From Kocuria palustris (lineage in GTDB: Bacteria > Actinomycetota > Actinomycetes > Actinomycetales > Micrococcaceae), in contig NZ_VDOR01000014.1 of NCBI RefSeq assembly GCF_007666205.1, positions 1 through 44,995 on the forward strand: DNA of 44,995 bases, given 5' to 3'. The notes beneath the pieces are model-generated. The model saw only the letters and a list, made by a program, of their open reading frames with translations. It ran no database searches and had not been told where the DNA came from. The position numbers were made by a program, and so were the translations under genes. Positions within the stretch are counted from its first letter, which is position 1, and each line of letters opens with the position of its first letter. Shown here piece by piece: positions 1 to 7,550 of the stretch.

Positions 1-77
1 GTGGCGATCATCCCCCGGCCTCACGCGTCCCGGCCCCTGCCAATAACGTCATGCCCTCTTACACCTAGACTGGGGCC

Positions 78-875
78 ATGACCGAGACCCAGGCATCCGA
101 GCAGACCTACGACACGATCCTCGTCGAGACCCGCGGGCGGGTCGGCGTCATCACCCTCAACCGGCCGAAGGCGCTGAACGCGCTGAACGCCCAGGTGCTC
201 GCCGATGTCCTGTCGGCGGCACGGGCCTTCGACGCCGACGACGGCATCGGCGCGATCCTGCTGACCGGATCGGAGAAGGCCTTCGCGGCCGGCGCCGACA
301 TCAAGGAGATGTCCGAGCGCGGGTTCTCGGAGATGTTCGCGACCGACTGGTTCGGCGCCTGGCAGGAGCTGGCGCAGCTCCGCACGCCCACCATCGCGGC
401 CGTGAGCGGCTACGCCCTGGGCGGCGGGTGCGAGCTGGCCATGCTGTGCGATCTGCTGATCGCGGCCGACTCGGCGACGTTCGGCCAGCCGGAGATCAAC
501 CTGGGGGTGCTGCCCGGCATGGGCGGCTCGCAGCGCCTGACCCGGGCCATCGGGCGGCCCAAGGCCATGGACATGGTCCTGACGGGGCGGCAGATGGATG
601 CCGCGGAGGCGGAGTCGGCCGGCCTGGTCTCGCGCGTGGTCCCTGCCGACCAGCTGCTCGAGCAGGCGATGGACATCGCCGAGACGATCGCCTCGAAGTC
701 CCTGATGGCCACGATGGCCGCCAAGGAGGCGGTGAACGCCGCCCTGGAGACGCCGCTGTCGCAGGGGCTGATCTCCGAGCGGCGCCTGTTCCACAGCCTC
801 TTCGCCACGGAGGACCAGAAGGAGGGCATGGCCGCGTTCGTCGAGAAGCGCGAGCCGCAGTTCCGCCACCGCTGA
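78..875 (+). CDS. Enoyl-CoA hydratase (crotonase family)
   Basis: Hydrates trans-2-enoyl-CoA to 3-hydroxyacyl-CoA in cytoplasmic fatty-acid or aromatic-acid beta-oxidation. The 265 residues are the normal family length. The crotonase fold is covered end to end: [11 protein letters not shown] near residues 68-78 and [11 protein letters not shown] near 115-125 shape the oxyanion hole, and the two catalytic acids are present as E119 and E139 (FGQPEI). The ATG at 78 is preceded by TAGACT at 66-71, a possible -10 only 6 bases upstream, and no clear Shine-Dalgarno is seen, so translation may be leaderless. It stands alone, facing the ferritin gene across a strong hairpin. The exact chain-length substrate cannot be told; PaaF-like or short-chain EchA activity are both possible. 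Confidence 0.93.
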   Translation: MTETQASEQTYDTILVETRGRVGVITLNRPKALNALNAQVLADVLSAARAFDADDGIGAILLTGSEKAFAAGADIKEMSERGFSEMFATDWFGAWQELAQLRTPTIAAVSGYALGGGCELAMLCDLLIAADSATFGQPEINLGVLPGMGGSQRLTRAIGRPKAMDMVLTGRQMDAAEAESAGLVSRVVPADQLLEQAMDIAETIASKSLMATMAAKEAVNAALETPLSQGLISERRLFHSLFATEDQKEGMAAFVEKREPQFRHR

Positions 876-953
876 GCGGGTGACCGAGGCCGAGCGGCGT
901 CGTCGGCCACGCAACGGCATGGAACCGGCGCCGTCCGACACGGTCCGGCGATG

Positions 954-993
954 ACGAGGCCCGCCGCCCCGTGCAAGGGGCGGCGGGCCTCGT
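954..993. terminator. Bidirectional hairpin terminator
   Basis: A perfect 17-bp inverted repeat (954-970 with 977-993) with a 6-base loop lies between the convergent echA-like and ferritin genes. It has the stem length and GC content expected of an actinobacterial intrinsic terminator without a long U tract. Confidence 0.8.
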
Positions 994-1034
994 TCCATGG
1001 TCCTCGGCGGCGGCCGACGAGCGCCGACCGGGTG

Positions 1035-1547
1035 TCAGCCCTCGGTCGTGCGGGCCGGGCGCTGGGACAGCTCGGCATCGATGCGCAGCAGGCCGGAGCC
1101 GTCGTCGCCGACGCGGCGGATGCGGCCCATGATCTCGTCGACCGTCGACTCCTCCTCGATCTGCTCCGAGGTGAACCAGTTGAGGATGGGGCGGGCGTCG
1201 ATGTCGCCGGCCTCCTCGGTGGCCCGGTAGAGGTTCTGGATGGCCTCGGAGACCTTCTGCTCGTGCTTGTAGGCGGCCTCGAAGAGCTCCAGGGCGGAGG
1301 GCTCCACGAACTGCGCCGGCGCATTCAGGCCGCCGATCTGCACGTGGCCGTTGCGGGCATCCACGTGATCGATGAACTTGTTGGCGTGGACGATCTCCTC
1401 GTCCGCCTGGTGACGGAACCACGCGGCCATGCCGACGAGATCCTGCGCCTCGGCCTCGATCGCCAGCTGGCGGTAGACCAGAGAGGCCTCGAACTCGAGG
1501 GTGATCTGCTCGTTGAACTTGGCTTCGATCTCCTGTGAAATATTCAT
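1035..1547 (-). CDS. ftn: Bacterial non-heme ferritin
   Basis: Iron-storage protein that oxidises Fe(II) and stores it in a 24-subunit cage. The 170 residues match the family. Diiron ferroxidase ligands line up with FtnA: E18, E51, H54 (ADEEIVHANKF), E96 (YKHEQK), with the SEQIEEE segment at 127-133. I start at the ATG at 1547 (MNISQEIEAK) because homology begins there; an upstream in-frame ATG would add 14 unrelated residues. A -10 element TATAGT sits 7 bases upstream and no Shine-Dalgarno is visible, so the mRNA is probably leaderless. Two candidate iron-regulator boxes lie further upstream. Identity as ferritin is clear; the boxes are inferred. Confidence 0.95.
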   Translation of the reverse strand: MNISQEIEAKFNEQITLEFEASLVYRQLAIEAEAQDLVGMAAWFRHQADEEIVHANKFIDHVDARNGHVQIGGLNAPAQFVEPSALELFEAAYKHEQKVSEAIQNLYRATEEAGDIDARPILNWFTSEQIEEESTVDEIMGRIRRVGDDGSGLLRIDAELSQRPARTTEG

Positions 1548-1554
1548 AATAAGA

Positions 1555-1584
1555 ACTATAGGAGACCGGGCGGCTCGGCACCAG
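1555..1584 (-). promoter_or_regulatory. Leaderless ferritin promoter
   Basis: Minus-strand TATAGT (1555-1560) is a good -10 and lies 7 bases before the ATG. An 18-bp spacer separates it from CTGGTG (1579-1584), a poor -35. A weak -35 fits activator dependence, and two iron boxes lie just upstream. Confidence 0.6.
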
Positions 1585-1608
1585 ATCATGTGCTATGAGA
1601 TGCATCGC

Positions 1609-1627
1609 TGAGCTGAGGCTCAGCTGG
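1609..1627 (-). promoter_or_regulatory. Candidate IdeR/DtxR iron box A
   Basis: The 19-bp stretch centred at 1618 holds the odd palindrome AGCTGAG-G-CTCAGCT. It matches the known IdeR/DtxR consensus (TTAGGTTAGGCTAACCTAA) at 12 of 19 positions by eye. It is centred 71 bases before the ferritin start. Function is inferred from match and position. Confidence 0.5.
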
Positions 1628-1813
1628 CCGAGGTCAGGCTCACCGAACCTCTTCGGACCTCGCGGCGCCCGTCGCAGTCCTCGACGCCGACCTGCTCGAG
1701 CCAGGCCGTGGCGGCCTCGGCATCCTGGCCCCCGCCGTTCTCGGTCATGGCCAGGCGCGTCCTCGGCGCTCGGGCGGGGCCGCCCATCCGGGGCTGCGCT
1801 CGAAGCTCTCCAT
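1620..1813 (-). other. Two tiny coupled ORFs of uncertain reality
   Basis: The gap between ferritin and betT holds a 22-codon ORF (1745-1813, MESFERSPGW start) with a strong GGGAGGT about 7 bases upstream. Its stop overlaps the ATG of a 42-codon ORF (1620-1748, MTENGGGQDA start) as ATGA. Neither is recognised. The second ORF ends inside the iron-box region. They could be a small translationally coupled pair, a decayed gene or chance. Confidence 0.25.
1629..1647 (-). promoter_or_regulatory. Candidate IdeR/DtxR iron box B
   Basis: A second 19-bp stretch centred at 1638, exactly 20 bp from the first, matches the IdeR/DtxR consensus at 14 of 19 positions (core AGGTCAGGCTCACC). Tandem boxes upstream of a ferritin recall the IdeR-activated bfrB of mycobacteria. 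Confidence 0.55.
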
Positions 1814-2025
1814 GATCCGCACCTCCCGCCGCCGGGTCCCAGGCCGAGCGCGGCGGGCCGCGGGAGCAAGAGCCCAGGTGACAGGCAGGTCCGGCGGCAG
1901 GGTGAGTTCCTCCGCAGCGAGTCCTAAGGTGGAGCGGCCGGTCGATTCCGCAGGATCCTCAGGGTCCCTGGCGGGTCGGCCGTCTTCGTGCCGGAAGGCA
2001 GCCATTCCACCAGGAAGGAACTCCC

Positions 2026-4254
2026 ATGGCAGGAACCGCCGAACCGCCGTCGGGCAGCACCGTCGTCCACGGGGCGGATGTGCCGTTCGACCCCGGGACC
2101 GCGGGGAAGCAGTCCCCCCGGCGCTCCGTCGTCAACTGGCCCGTGTTCCTCGGGGCCTCGGCGATCATCGTCGCATTCGCCGTCTGGGCCGCCGTCTGGC
2201 CGGGGACCGCCGAGACCGTCATCTTCGGGGCGATGGACTGGATCGCCACGAACTTCGGCTGGTACTACGTGCTGACCGTGACGACCGTCGTCGTCTTCGT
2301 GCTCGTGGTCGCCCTGTCCCGTGTGGGGCAGACCAAGATGGGCCCCGACCACTCCAAGCCCAAGTACAACCCCTTCACCTGGGCGGCCATGCTCTTCGCC
2401 GCGGGCATCGGCGTGGACCTCATGTTCTTCGGGATCTCGGGACCGGCGACCAACATCCTCACTCCCCCGGACGTGGCGCCGATGTCGGAGGAGGCCGCAC
2501 GGATGGCCCCCCTGTGGACGATCTTCCAGTACGGCATCCCCGGCTGGGCCCTCTACGCGCTGATGGGGATGGTCTTCGGCCTGGTGGCCTACCGCTACCA
2601 CCTGCCCCTGAGCATCCGCTCGGCCCTCGCGCCCGTCTTCGGCAAGCGCATCCACGGCGGCATCGGCCATGCCGCCGAGATCGGCGCCACGATCGGCACC
2701 GTCTTCGGCATCTCGGTGTCGCTCGGCATCGGCGTGGTGTTCCTGAACTACGGCCTCTCGGCGATCTTCGGCATCCCCACGAACGTCGCCGTCCAGGTCG
2801 CGCTCATGGCGGTCGCCGTGCTGATCACGGTGGCATCGACCGTCTCCGGCGTGGACAAGGGCATCCGCAGGCTCTCCGAGCTGAACGTGCTGCTGGCCAT
2901 CGTGCTGATGCTCTGGATCCTGTTCACCGGCCGCACCCACGAGCTGCTCAACGCGCTCGTGCAGAACATCGGCGACTTCTTCTCCCGCTTCCCCGGGATG
3001 CTGATGAACACGTTCGCCTACACCGACGGCACCGCCGCCTACCCGGCGGATCAGTGGATGGCCGACTGGACGCTGTTCTTCTGGGCCTGGTGGATCGCCT
3101 GGGCGCCCTTCGTGAGCCTGTTCCTCGCCCGCATCTCCCGCGGCCGCACGCTGCGCCAGTTCGTGTTCGGCGTGCTGCTCATCCCGTTCGCCTTCATCCT
3201 GCTGTGGGTCTCGATCTTCGGGAACGCGACCCTGATGAACGCCGACGACCCGGATTTCCTGGAGCTGGCGGTCAGCCTCCCCGAGTCCGGCTTCTTCAAC
3301 CTCCTGGAGCAGTACCCGGGCGCCTTCTTCACAATCCCGCTGGCGCTGCTCACGGGGCTGTTCTTCTACGTGACCTCGGCGGACTCCGGCTCGCTGGTCC
3401 TGGCGAACATGTCGTCGAAGACCACGGACACGGACACCGACGGCGCCCCATGGCTGCGCATCGTCTGGGCCGTCATCACCGGCATCCTGACCCTCGTCAT
3501 GCTGTTCATCGACGGGGTCTACACCCTGCAGGCCGCCACGGTCATCGTGGGGCTGCCCCTGTCGCTGCTCGTGTGGATCGTGATGCTCAGCCTCTGGAAG
3601 ATGCTGCGCACCGAGCAGGTGAACCTCGACTCCCGCCGGGCCGCCCTGCCGGGGCTGCTCAGGAGCCGCGTGCGCGAGACCGGCCAGCAGGGCAGTTGGC
3701 GCAAGCGCCTGCAGGACCGGATGTCCTACGCCTCCGCCGCGGACGCTCAGGCCTTCGTGGAGCGCACCGCGGCCCCCGCCGTGGAGGAGGTCGCCGCCGA
3801 GCTGTCCGACCTCGGGCTGTCGGTCGCGTGCCACCGCGGCGAGAACCCGGACAGCGGCATCCCGTTCGTGGACCTCGTCGTGTCCTTCCCGGAGGCCGAG
3901 GAGTTCAAGTACCAGGCCTATCCCGTGGCCCACGCGATGCCGAGCTTCGCGGCGAACCTGTCCGCCGTGCGCGATGTCTACTACCGGATCGAGATCTTCT
4001 CGACCCACGGATCGCGCGGCCGCGACATCATGGGGTACACCAAGGACCAGGTGATCGCCGACGTCCTGGACGCCTACGACGCGCACATCGCCTACCTGCA
4101 CCTCAGCGGCGACGGCGGCGGCCTGGCGACCGGGGCCGTCACCGGCACCGCTCCGGACACCTGGCTCGACACGGACGAGATCGACGTGGTCGACCGGCGG
4201 TCCGAGCGGGCCGCCCGCACCGCAGCACTGACCAGCCCCACCGACAAGGAGTGA
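2026..4254 (+). CDS. betT: BCCT-family high-affinity choline transporter
   Basis: Proton- or sodium-coupled choline importer of the inner membrane, first gene of a choline-to-betaine operon. The 742 residues comprise 12 predicted membrane segments (about residues 40-530) and a long cytoplasmic C-terminal domain (about 540-730), as in E. coli BetT, where this tail tunes activity to osmolarity. The BCCT signature is seen in GIGVDLMFFGISGP near residue 127 and in the Trp-rich segment FFWAWWIAWAPF near 352, followed by the ARISRGRT loop. GAAGGAA lies 8 bases before the ATG. The stop is 8 bases from betB, so the two are co-transcribed. Similarity to BetT covers the tail as well, which argues for choline rather than betaine or carnitine as substrate. 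Confidence 0.93.
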   Translation: MAGTAEPPSGSTVVHGADVPFDPGTAGKQSPRRSVVNWPVFLGASAIIVAFAVWAAVWPGTAETVIFGAMDWIATNFGWYYVLTVTTVVVFVLVVALSRVGQTKMGPDHSKPKYNPFTWAAMLFAAGIGVDLMFFGISGPATNILTPPDVAPMSEEAARMAPLWTIFQYGIPGWALYALMGMVFGLVAYRYHLPLSIRSALAPVFGKRIHGGIGHAAEIGATIGTVFGISVSLGIGVVFLNYGLSAIFGIPTNVAVQVALMAVAVLITVASTVSGVDKGIRRLSELNVLLAIVLMLWILFTGRTHELLNALVQNIGDFFSRFPGMLMNTFAYTDGTAAYPADQWMADWTLFFWAWWIAWAPFVSLFLARISRGRTLRQFVFGVLLIPFAFILLWVSIFGNATLMNADDPDFLELAVSLPESGFFNLLEQYPGAFFTIPLALLTGLFFYVTSADSGSLVLANMSSKTTDTDTDGAPWLRIVWAVITGILTLVMLFIDGVYTLQAATVIVGLPLSLLVWIVMLSLWKMLRTEQVNLDSRRAALPGLLRSRVRETGQQGSWRKRLQDRMSYASAADAQAFVERTAAPAVEEVAAELSDLGLSVACHRGENPDSGIPFVDLVVSFPEAEEFKYQAYPVAHAMPSFAANLSAVRDVYYRIEIFSTHGSRGRDIMGYTKDQVIADVLDAYDAHIAYLHLSGDGGGLATGAVTGTAPDTWLDTDEIDVVDRRSERAARTAALTSPTDKE

Positions 4255-4262
4255 GCAGCGAC

Positions 4263-5744
4263 ATGACCGAGAGCATCGCGACCCTGTACATCGACGGAGC
4301 GTGGGTCCCCGCCTCCGACGGCGGGACGCGCACCATCATCTGCCCCGCCGACGGCACCGAGGTCGGCGCCGTCTCCGAGGCCACCGGCGACGACGTCGAG
4401 CGCGCGATCCTGGCCGCCCGGAAGGCCTTCGAGGGACGCGCCTGGGTGGACACCCCCGCCGCGCAGCGCGGCGACTTCCTGATCCGCGTCTCGGACGCCC
4501 TGCTGGAGCGCAAGGACGAGTTCGCCCGGGCCGAGGCGCTCGACACCGGCAAGCGCCTCGTGGAGGCCGAGGGCGACATGGACGACATCGCCGCCTGCTT
4601 CCGGTACTTCGGCAAGATCGCCGACCAGGACCCGGGGCGGCTGGTCGATGCCGGCGACGACGCCGTGATCTCCCGCGTGGTCCGCGAGCCGATCGGCGTG
4701 TGCGGCATGATCACGCCGTGGAACTTCCCGCTGCTGCAGGCCGCGTGGAAGATCGCCCCCGCCCTGGCCGCGGGCAACGCCTTCGTGCTCAAGCCGGCGG
4801 AGCTGACTCCGCACACCGCGATCCTGATCGTGGACGTGCTCGACGAGCTCGGCCTTCCGGCCGGTGTGGCCAACCTGGTGCTGGGCGACGGCGGCGTCGT
4901 CGGCGCCCCTCTGTCCAGCCACCCGGAGATCGATCTGGTGTCCTTCACGGGCGGTCTGGCGACCGGCCGGAAGATCGCGGCCGCGGCGGCCGAGGGCGTC
5001 AAGAAGGTCGCCCTGGAGCTGGGCGGCAAGAACCCGAACGTCGTCTTCGCCGATGCCGACTTCGACGCGGCCGTCGACAACGCGCTCAACGCGGCCTTCA
5101 CCGACTCGGGGCTCGTCTGCTCGGCCGGCACCCGGCTGATCGTGCAGGACACGATCGCCGAGCGCTTCGTCGACGAGGTGGTCCGCCGCGCCGGCGACAT
5201 CGTCATGGGCGGCCCGTTCGACGAGAAGGCCGAGACCGGCCCGCTCATCTCGAAGGCCCACCGGGACAAGGTCACCGACTACGTCCAGCGCGGCATCGCC
5301 GCCGGCGCCCGCCTGAGGGTCGGCGGCCACTGGGGCGGACAGGAGCACGAGTCCGGCTTCTTCTACGCCCCGACGGTGCTGGACCAGTGCGACCGGGACA
5401 ACCCCGCGGTGGTCGAGGAGGGCTTCGGCCCGGTCATCACGGTCGAGACCTTCTCGACCGAGGCCGAGGCCGTCGAGATCGCCAACCACACCGAGTACGG
5501 CCTGGCCGGGGCGGTGTGGACCTCCGACGCCGGAACGGCCAACCGCGTGTCCCGGCGGCTGCGCCACGGCACCATCTGGATCAACGACTACCACCCCTAC
5601 CTGCCGCAGGCGGAGTGGGGCGGCTTCAAGTCCTCCGGCGTGGGCCGCGAGCTCGGCCCGTCGGGTCTGGAGGAGTACACCGAGGCCAAGCACATCTACG
5701 AGAACACCGAGCCGGCCGTGACCGGCTGGTTCCCGCAGAAGTGA
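4263..5744 (+). CDS. betB: Betaine aldehyde dehydrogenase
   Basis: NAD(P)-dependent oxidation of betaine aldehyde to glycine betaine in the cytoplasm. The 493 residues are full length for the ALDH superfamily. PWNFPLLQAAWKIAP near residue 155 and VLKPAELTP mark the cofactor site, ELGGKNPNVVF near 255 carries the general-base Glu, and LVCSAGTR near 287 holds the catalytic Cys. The ATG at 4263 is 8 bases after the betT stop; the same frame is open further upstream inside betT, but homology starts at MTESIATLYIDG. The neighbours make betaine aldehyde the likely substrate, although sequence alone cannot exclude another aldehyde. Confidence 0.92.
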   Translation: MTESIATLYIDGAWVPASDGGTRTIICPADGTEVGAVSEATGDDVERAILAARKAFEGRAWVDTPAAQRGDFLIRVSDALLERKDEFARAEALDTGKRLVEAEGDMDDIAACFRYFGKIADQDPGRLVDAGDDAVISRVVREPIGVCGMITPWNFPLLQAAWKIAPALAAGNAFVLKPAELTPHTAILIVDVLDELGLPAGVANLVLGDGGVVGAPLSSHPEIDLVSFTGGLATGRKIAAAAAEGVKKVALELGGKNPNVVFADADFDAAVDNALNAAFTDSGLVCSAGTRLIVQDTIAERFVDEVVRRAGDIVMGGPFDEKAETGPLISKAHRDKVTDYVQRGIAAGARLRVGGHWGGQEHESGFFYAPTVLDQCDRDNPAVVEEGFGPVITVETFSTEAEAVEIANHTEYGLAGAVWTSDAGTANRVSRRLRHGTIWINDYHPYLPQAEWGGFKSSGVGRELGPSGLEEYTEAKHIYENTEPAVTGWFPQK

Positions 5745-5791
5745 CCGGCAGCATGCCAAGCGTGCCGCAGAACGAGATGGAGGAGGACCGC

Positions 5792-7372
5792 ATGGCCGAT
5801 GAGCCCGTGTCGGAGAACCTGATCACCGAGTACGACTACATCGTCGTGGGAGGCGGCTCGGCGGGCGCCGTCGTCGCCGCTCGGCTGAGCGAGGACCCGG
5901 AGATCTCCGTGGCCCTCGTCGAGGCCGGCGACCACGATCTGGACCACGAGATGGTCCTGCAGCTCAACCGCTGGCCGGAGATGCTGGAGTCCGGGCTCGA
6001 CTGGGACTACCCGATCGAGCCGCAGGAGAACGGCAATTCGTTCATGCGCCATGCCCGGGCCAAGGTCCTGGGCGGCTGCTCGTCGCACAACTCGTGCATC
6101 GCCTTCCACCCGCCCGCCGAGGACATGGACCTGTGGGAGCAGATGGGCGCCGAGGGCTGGGGCGCCGAGACGATGCTGCCGCTGATCAAGCGCCTCGAGT
6201 CCAACCCGTCGCGCCCCGGCGAGCGGCACGGGACCGACGGGCCCGTCCAGCTGATGGACGCCCCGCCGGTCGATCCCGTCGGCGTGGCCCTGCTCGAGGC
6301 GTGCGAGCAGGCCGGCATCCCCCGCGCCCGGTTCAACGACTTCGAGACGGTCGTCAACGGCGCGAGCTTCTTCCAGGTCAACCGCCAGGCGGACGGCCGC
6401 CGGGCCTCGTCGTCGGTGTCCTACCTGCACCCGATCCAGCAGCGCGACAATCTCGAGATCCTCACGAACCGCCAGGTCATGCAGGTGCTCTTCGACGACG
6501 AGCAGCGGGCCGTGGGCATCGAGTACATCGACAACTGCTTCGACCGGTCGTCGATCATGCGCGCCCGCAAGGAGGTCATCCTCTCGGCCGGGGCCATCGA
6601 CACCCCCAAGCTGCTGATGCTCTCGGGGATCGGCCCGGCGGATCACCTGCAGGAGGTCGGCATCGACGTGCGGGTGGACTCCCCGGGCGTGGGCTCGAAC
6701 CTCCAGGACCACCCGGAGGCGGTGATCTCCTGGGAGTGCACCCAGCGGATGACCCGCGACACGACGCAGTGGTGGGAGATCGGCATCTTCTCCCCCACCG
6801 AGGAGGGCCTGGAGCTGCCGGACCTGATGATGCACTACGGCTCGGTGCCCTTCGACATGCACACGCGCCGACAGGGCTACCCCACCTCCCCCGAGTCGTT
6901 CGCGCTGACCCCCAACGTCACGCACGCCAGGTCCCGCGGCACGGTGCGCCTGCGCTCGATCGACTACCGGGACAAGCCCAAGGTGGATCCGCGCTACTTC
7001 ACCGACGAGGACGGCTACGACATGTCCATCGCCGTGGCCGGCATCCGGAGGGCGCGCGAGATCGTCGCGCAGCCGGCCATGGACGCCTACCGCGGCCGCG
7101 AGCTGTTCCCGGGCGAGGAGGCCCAGACGGACGAGGAGATCGCCGACTACGTCGCCAAGACGCACAACACGGTCTACCACCCCGCCGGGACCTGCCGGAT
7201 GGGCCCGGTCGACGACGACATGTCCCCGCTGGATCCCCAGCTGCGGGTCAAGGGCGTCCAGGGCCTGCGCGTCGTCGACGGCTCGATCATGCCGCAGCTC
7301 GTCGCCGTGAACCCGAACATCACCACGATGCTGATCGGCGAGCGCGCCGCGGACATCATCCGCGGCGCCTGA
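5792..7372 (+). CDS. codA: Choline oxidase-like GMC flavoprotein
   Basis: Oxidises choline to betaine aldehyde (choline oxidase also takes the second step to betaine) with FAD; if an oxidase it makes H2O2. The 526 residues begin with the FAD-binding YIVVGGGSAGAVVAARL motif. Long stretches agree, from memory, with Arthrobacter globiformis choline oxidase: the QENGNSFMRHARAK block, GGCSSHNSCIAF with the His that covalently links FAD and the active-site Ser, TQWWEIGIF with the substrate-binding Glu, VYHPAGT with the catalytic His, and VNPNIT with the catalytic Asn. TCRMG after HPAG is the form common in choline dehydrogenases. I chose ATG 5792 because GGAGGAGG precedes it; an upstream ATG at 5753 lacks this. 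It closes the bet operon. Confidence 0.85.
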   Translation: MADEPVSENLITEYDYIVVGGGSAGAVVAARLSEDPEISVALVEAGDHDLDHEMVLQLNRWPEMLESGLDWDYPIEPQENGNSFMRHARAKVLGGCSSHNSCIAFHPPAEDMDLWEQMGAEGWGAETMLPLIKRLESNPSRPGERHGTDGPVQLMDAPPVDPVGVALLEACEQAGIPRARFNDFETVVNGASFFQVNRQADGRRASSSVSYLHPIQQRDNLEILTNRQVMQVLFDDEQRAVGIEYIDNCFDRSSIMRARKEVILSAGAIDTPKLLMLSGIGPADHLQEVGIDVRVDSPGVGSNLQDHPEAVISWECTQRMTRDTTQWWEIGIFSPTEEGLELPDLMMHYGSVPFDMHTRRQGYPTSPESFALTPNVTHARSRGTVRLRSIDYRDKPKVDPRYFTDEDGYDMSIAVAGIRRAREIVAQPAMDAYRGRELFPGEEAQTDEEIADYVAKTHNTVYHPAGTCRMGPVDDDMSPLDPQLRVKGVQGLRVVDGSIMPQLVAVNPNITTMLIGERAADIIRGA

Positions 7373-7418
7373 GCGCCGACGCGCTGTCCGGCACGTCGTC
7401 CGGCGGCCGCGGCGCCAG

Positions 7419-7454
7419 GAGGGCCCCGCAGACCCATCGGCCTGCGGGGCCCTC
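7419..7454 (+). terminator. Terminator of the betaine operon
   Basis: A perfect 13-bp GC-rich stem (7419-7431 with 7442-7454) and 10-base loop lie 46 bases after the codA stop. Confidence 0.75.
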
Positions 7455-7550
7455 GTCATGACCGCCATGTGCTTCCCCTCACACGCCGTCTCCGCCATGC
7501 TCGTCCCATCACCTCCGGCCCACGCGCCGACCCCGACCCAGGAGGCGACC

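Noticed and set aside
1812-5744. Very long plus-strand frame through betT into betB
   Set aside because: The upstream part is out of phase with clear BetT coding sequence; only the betB portion from 4263 has homology.
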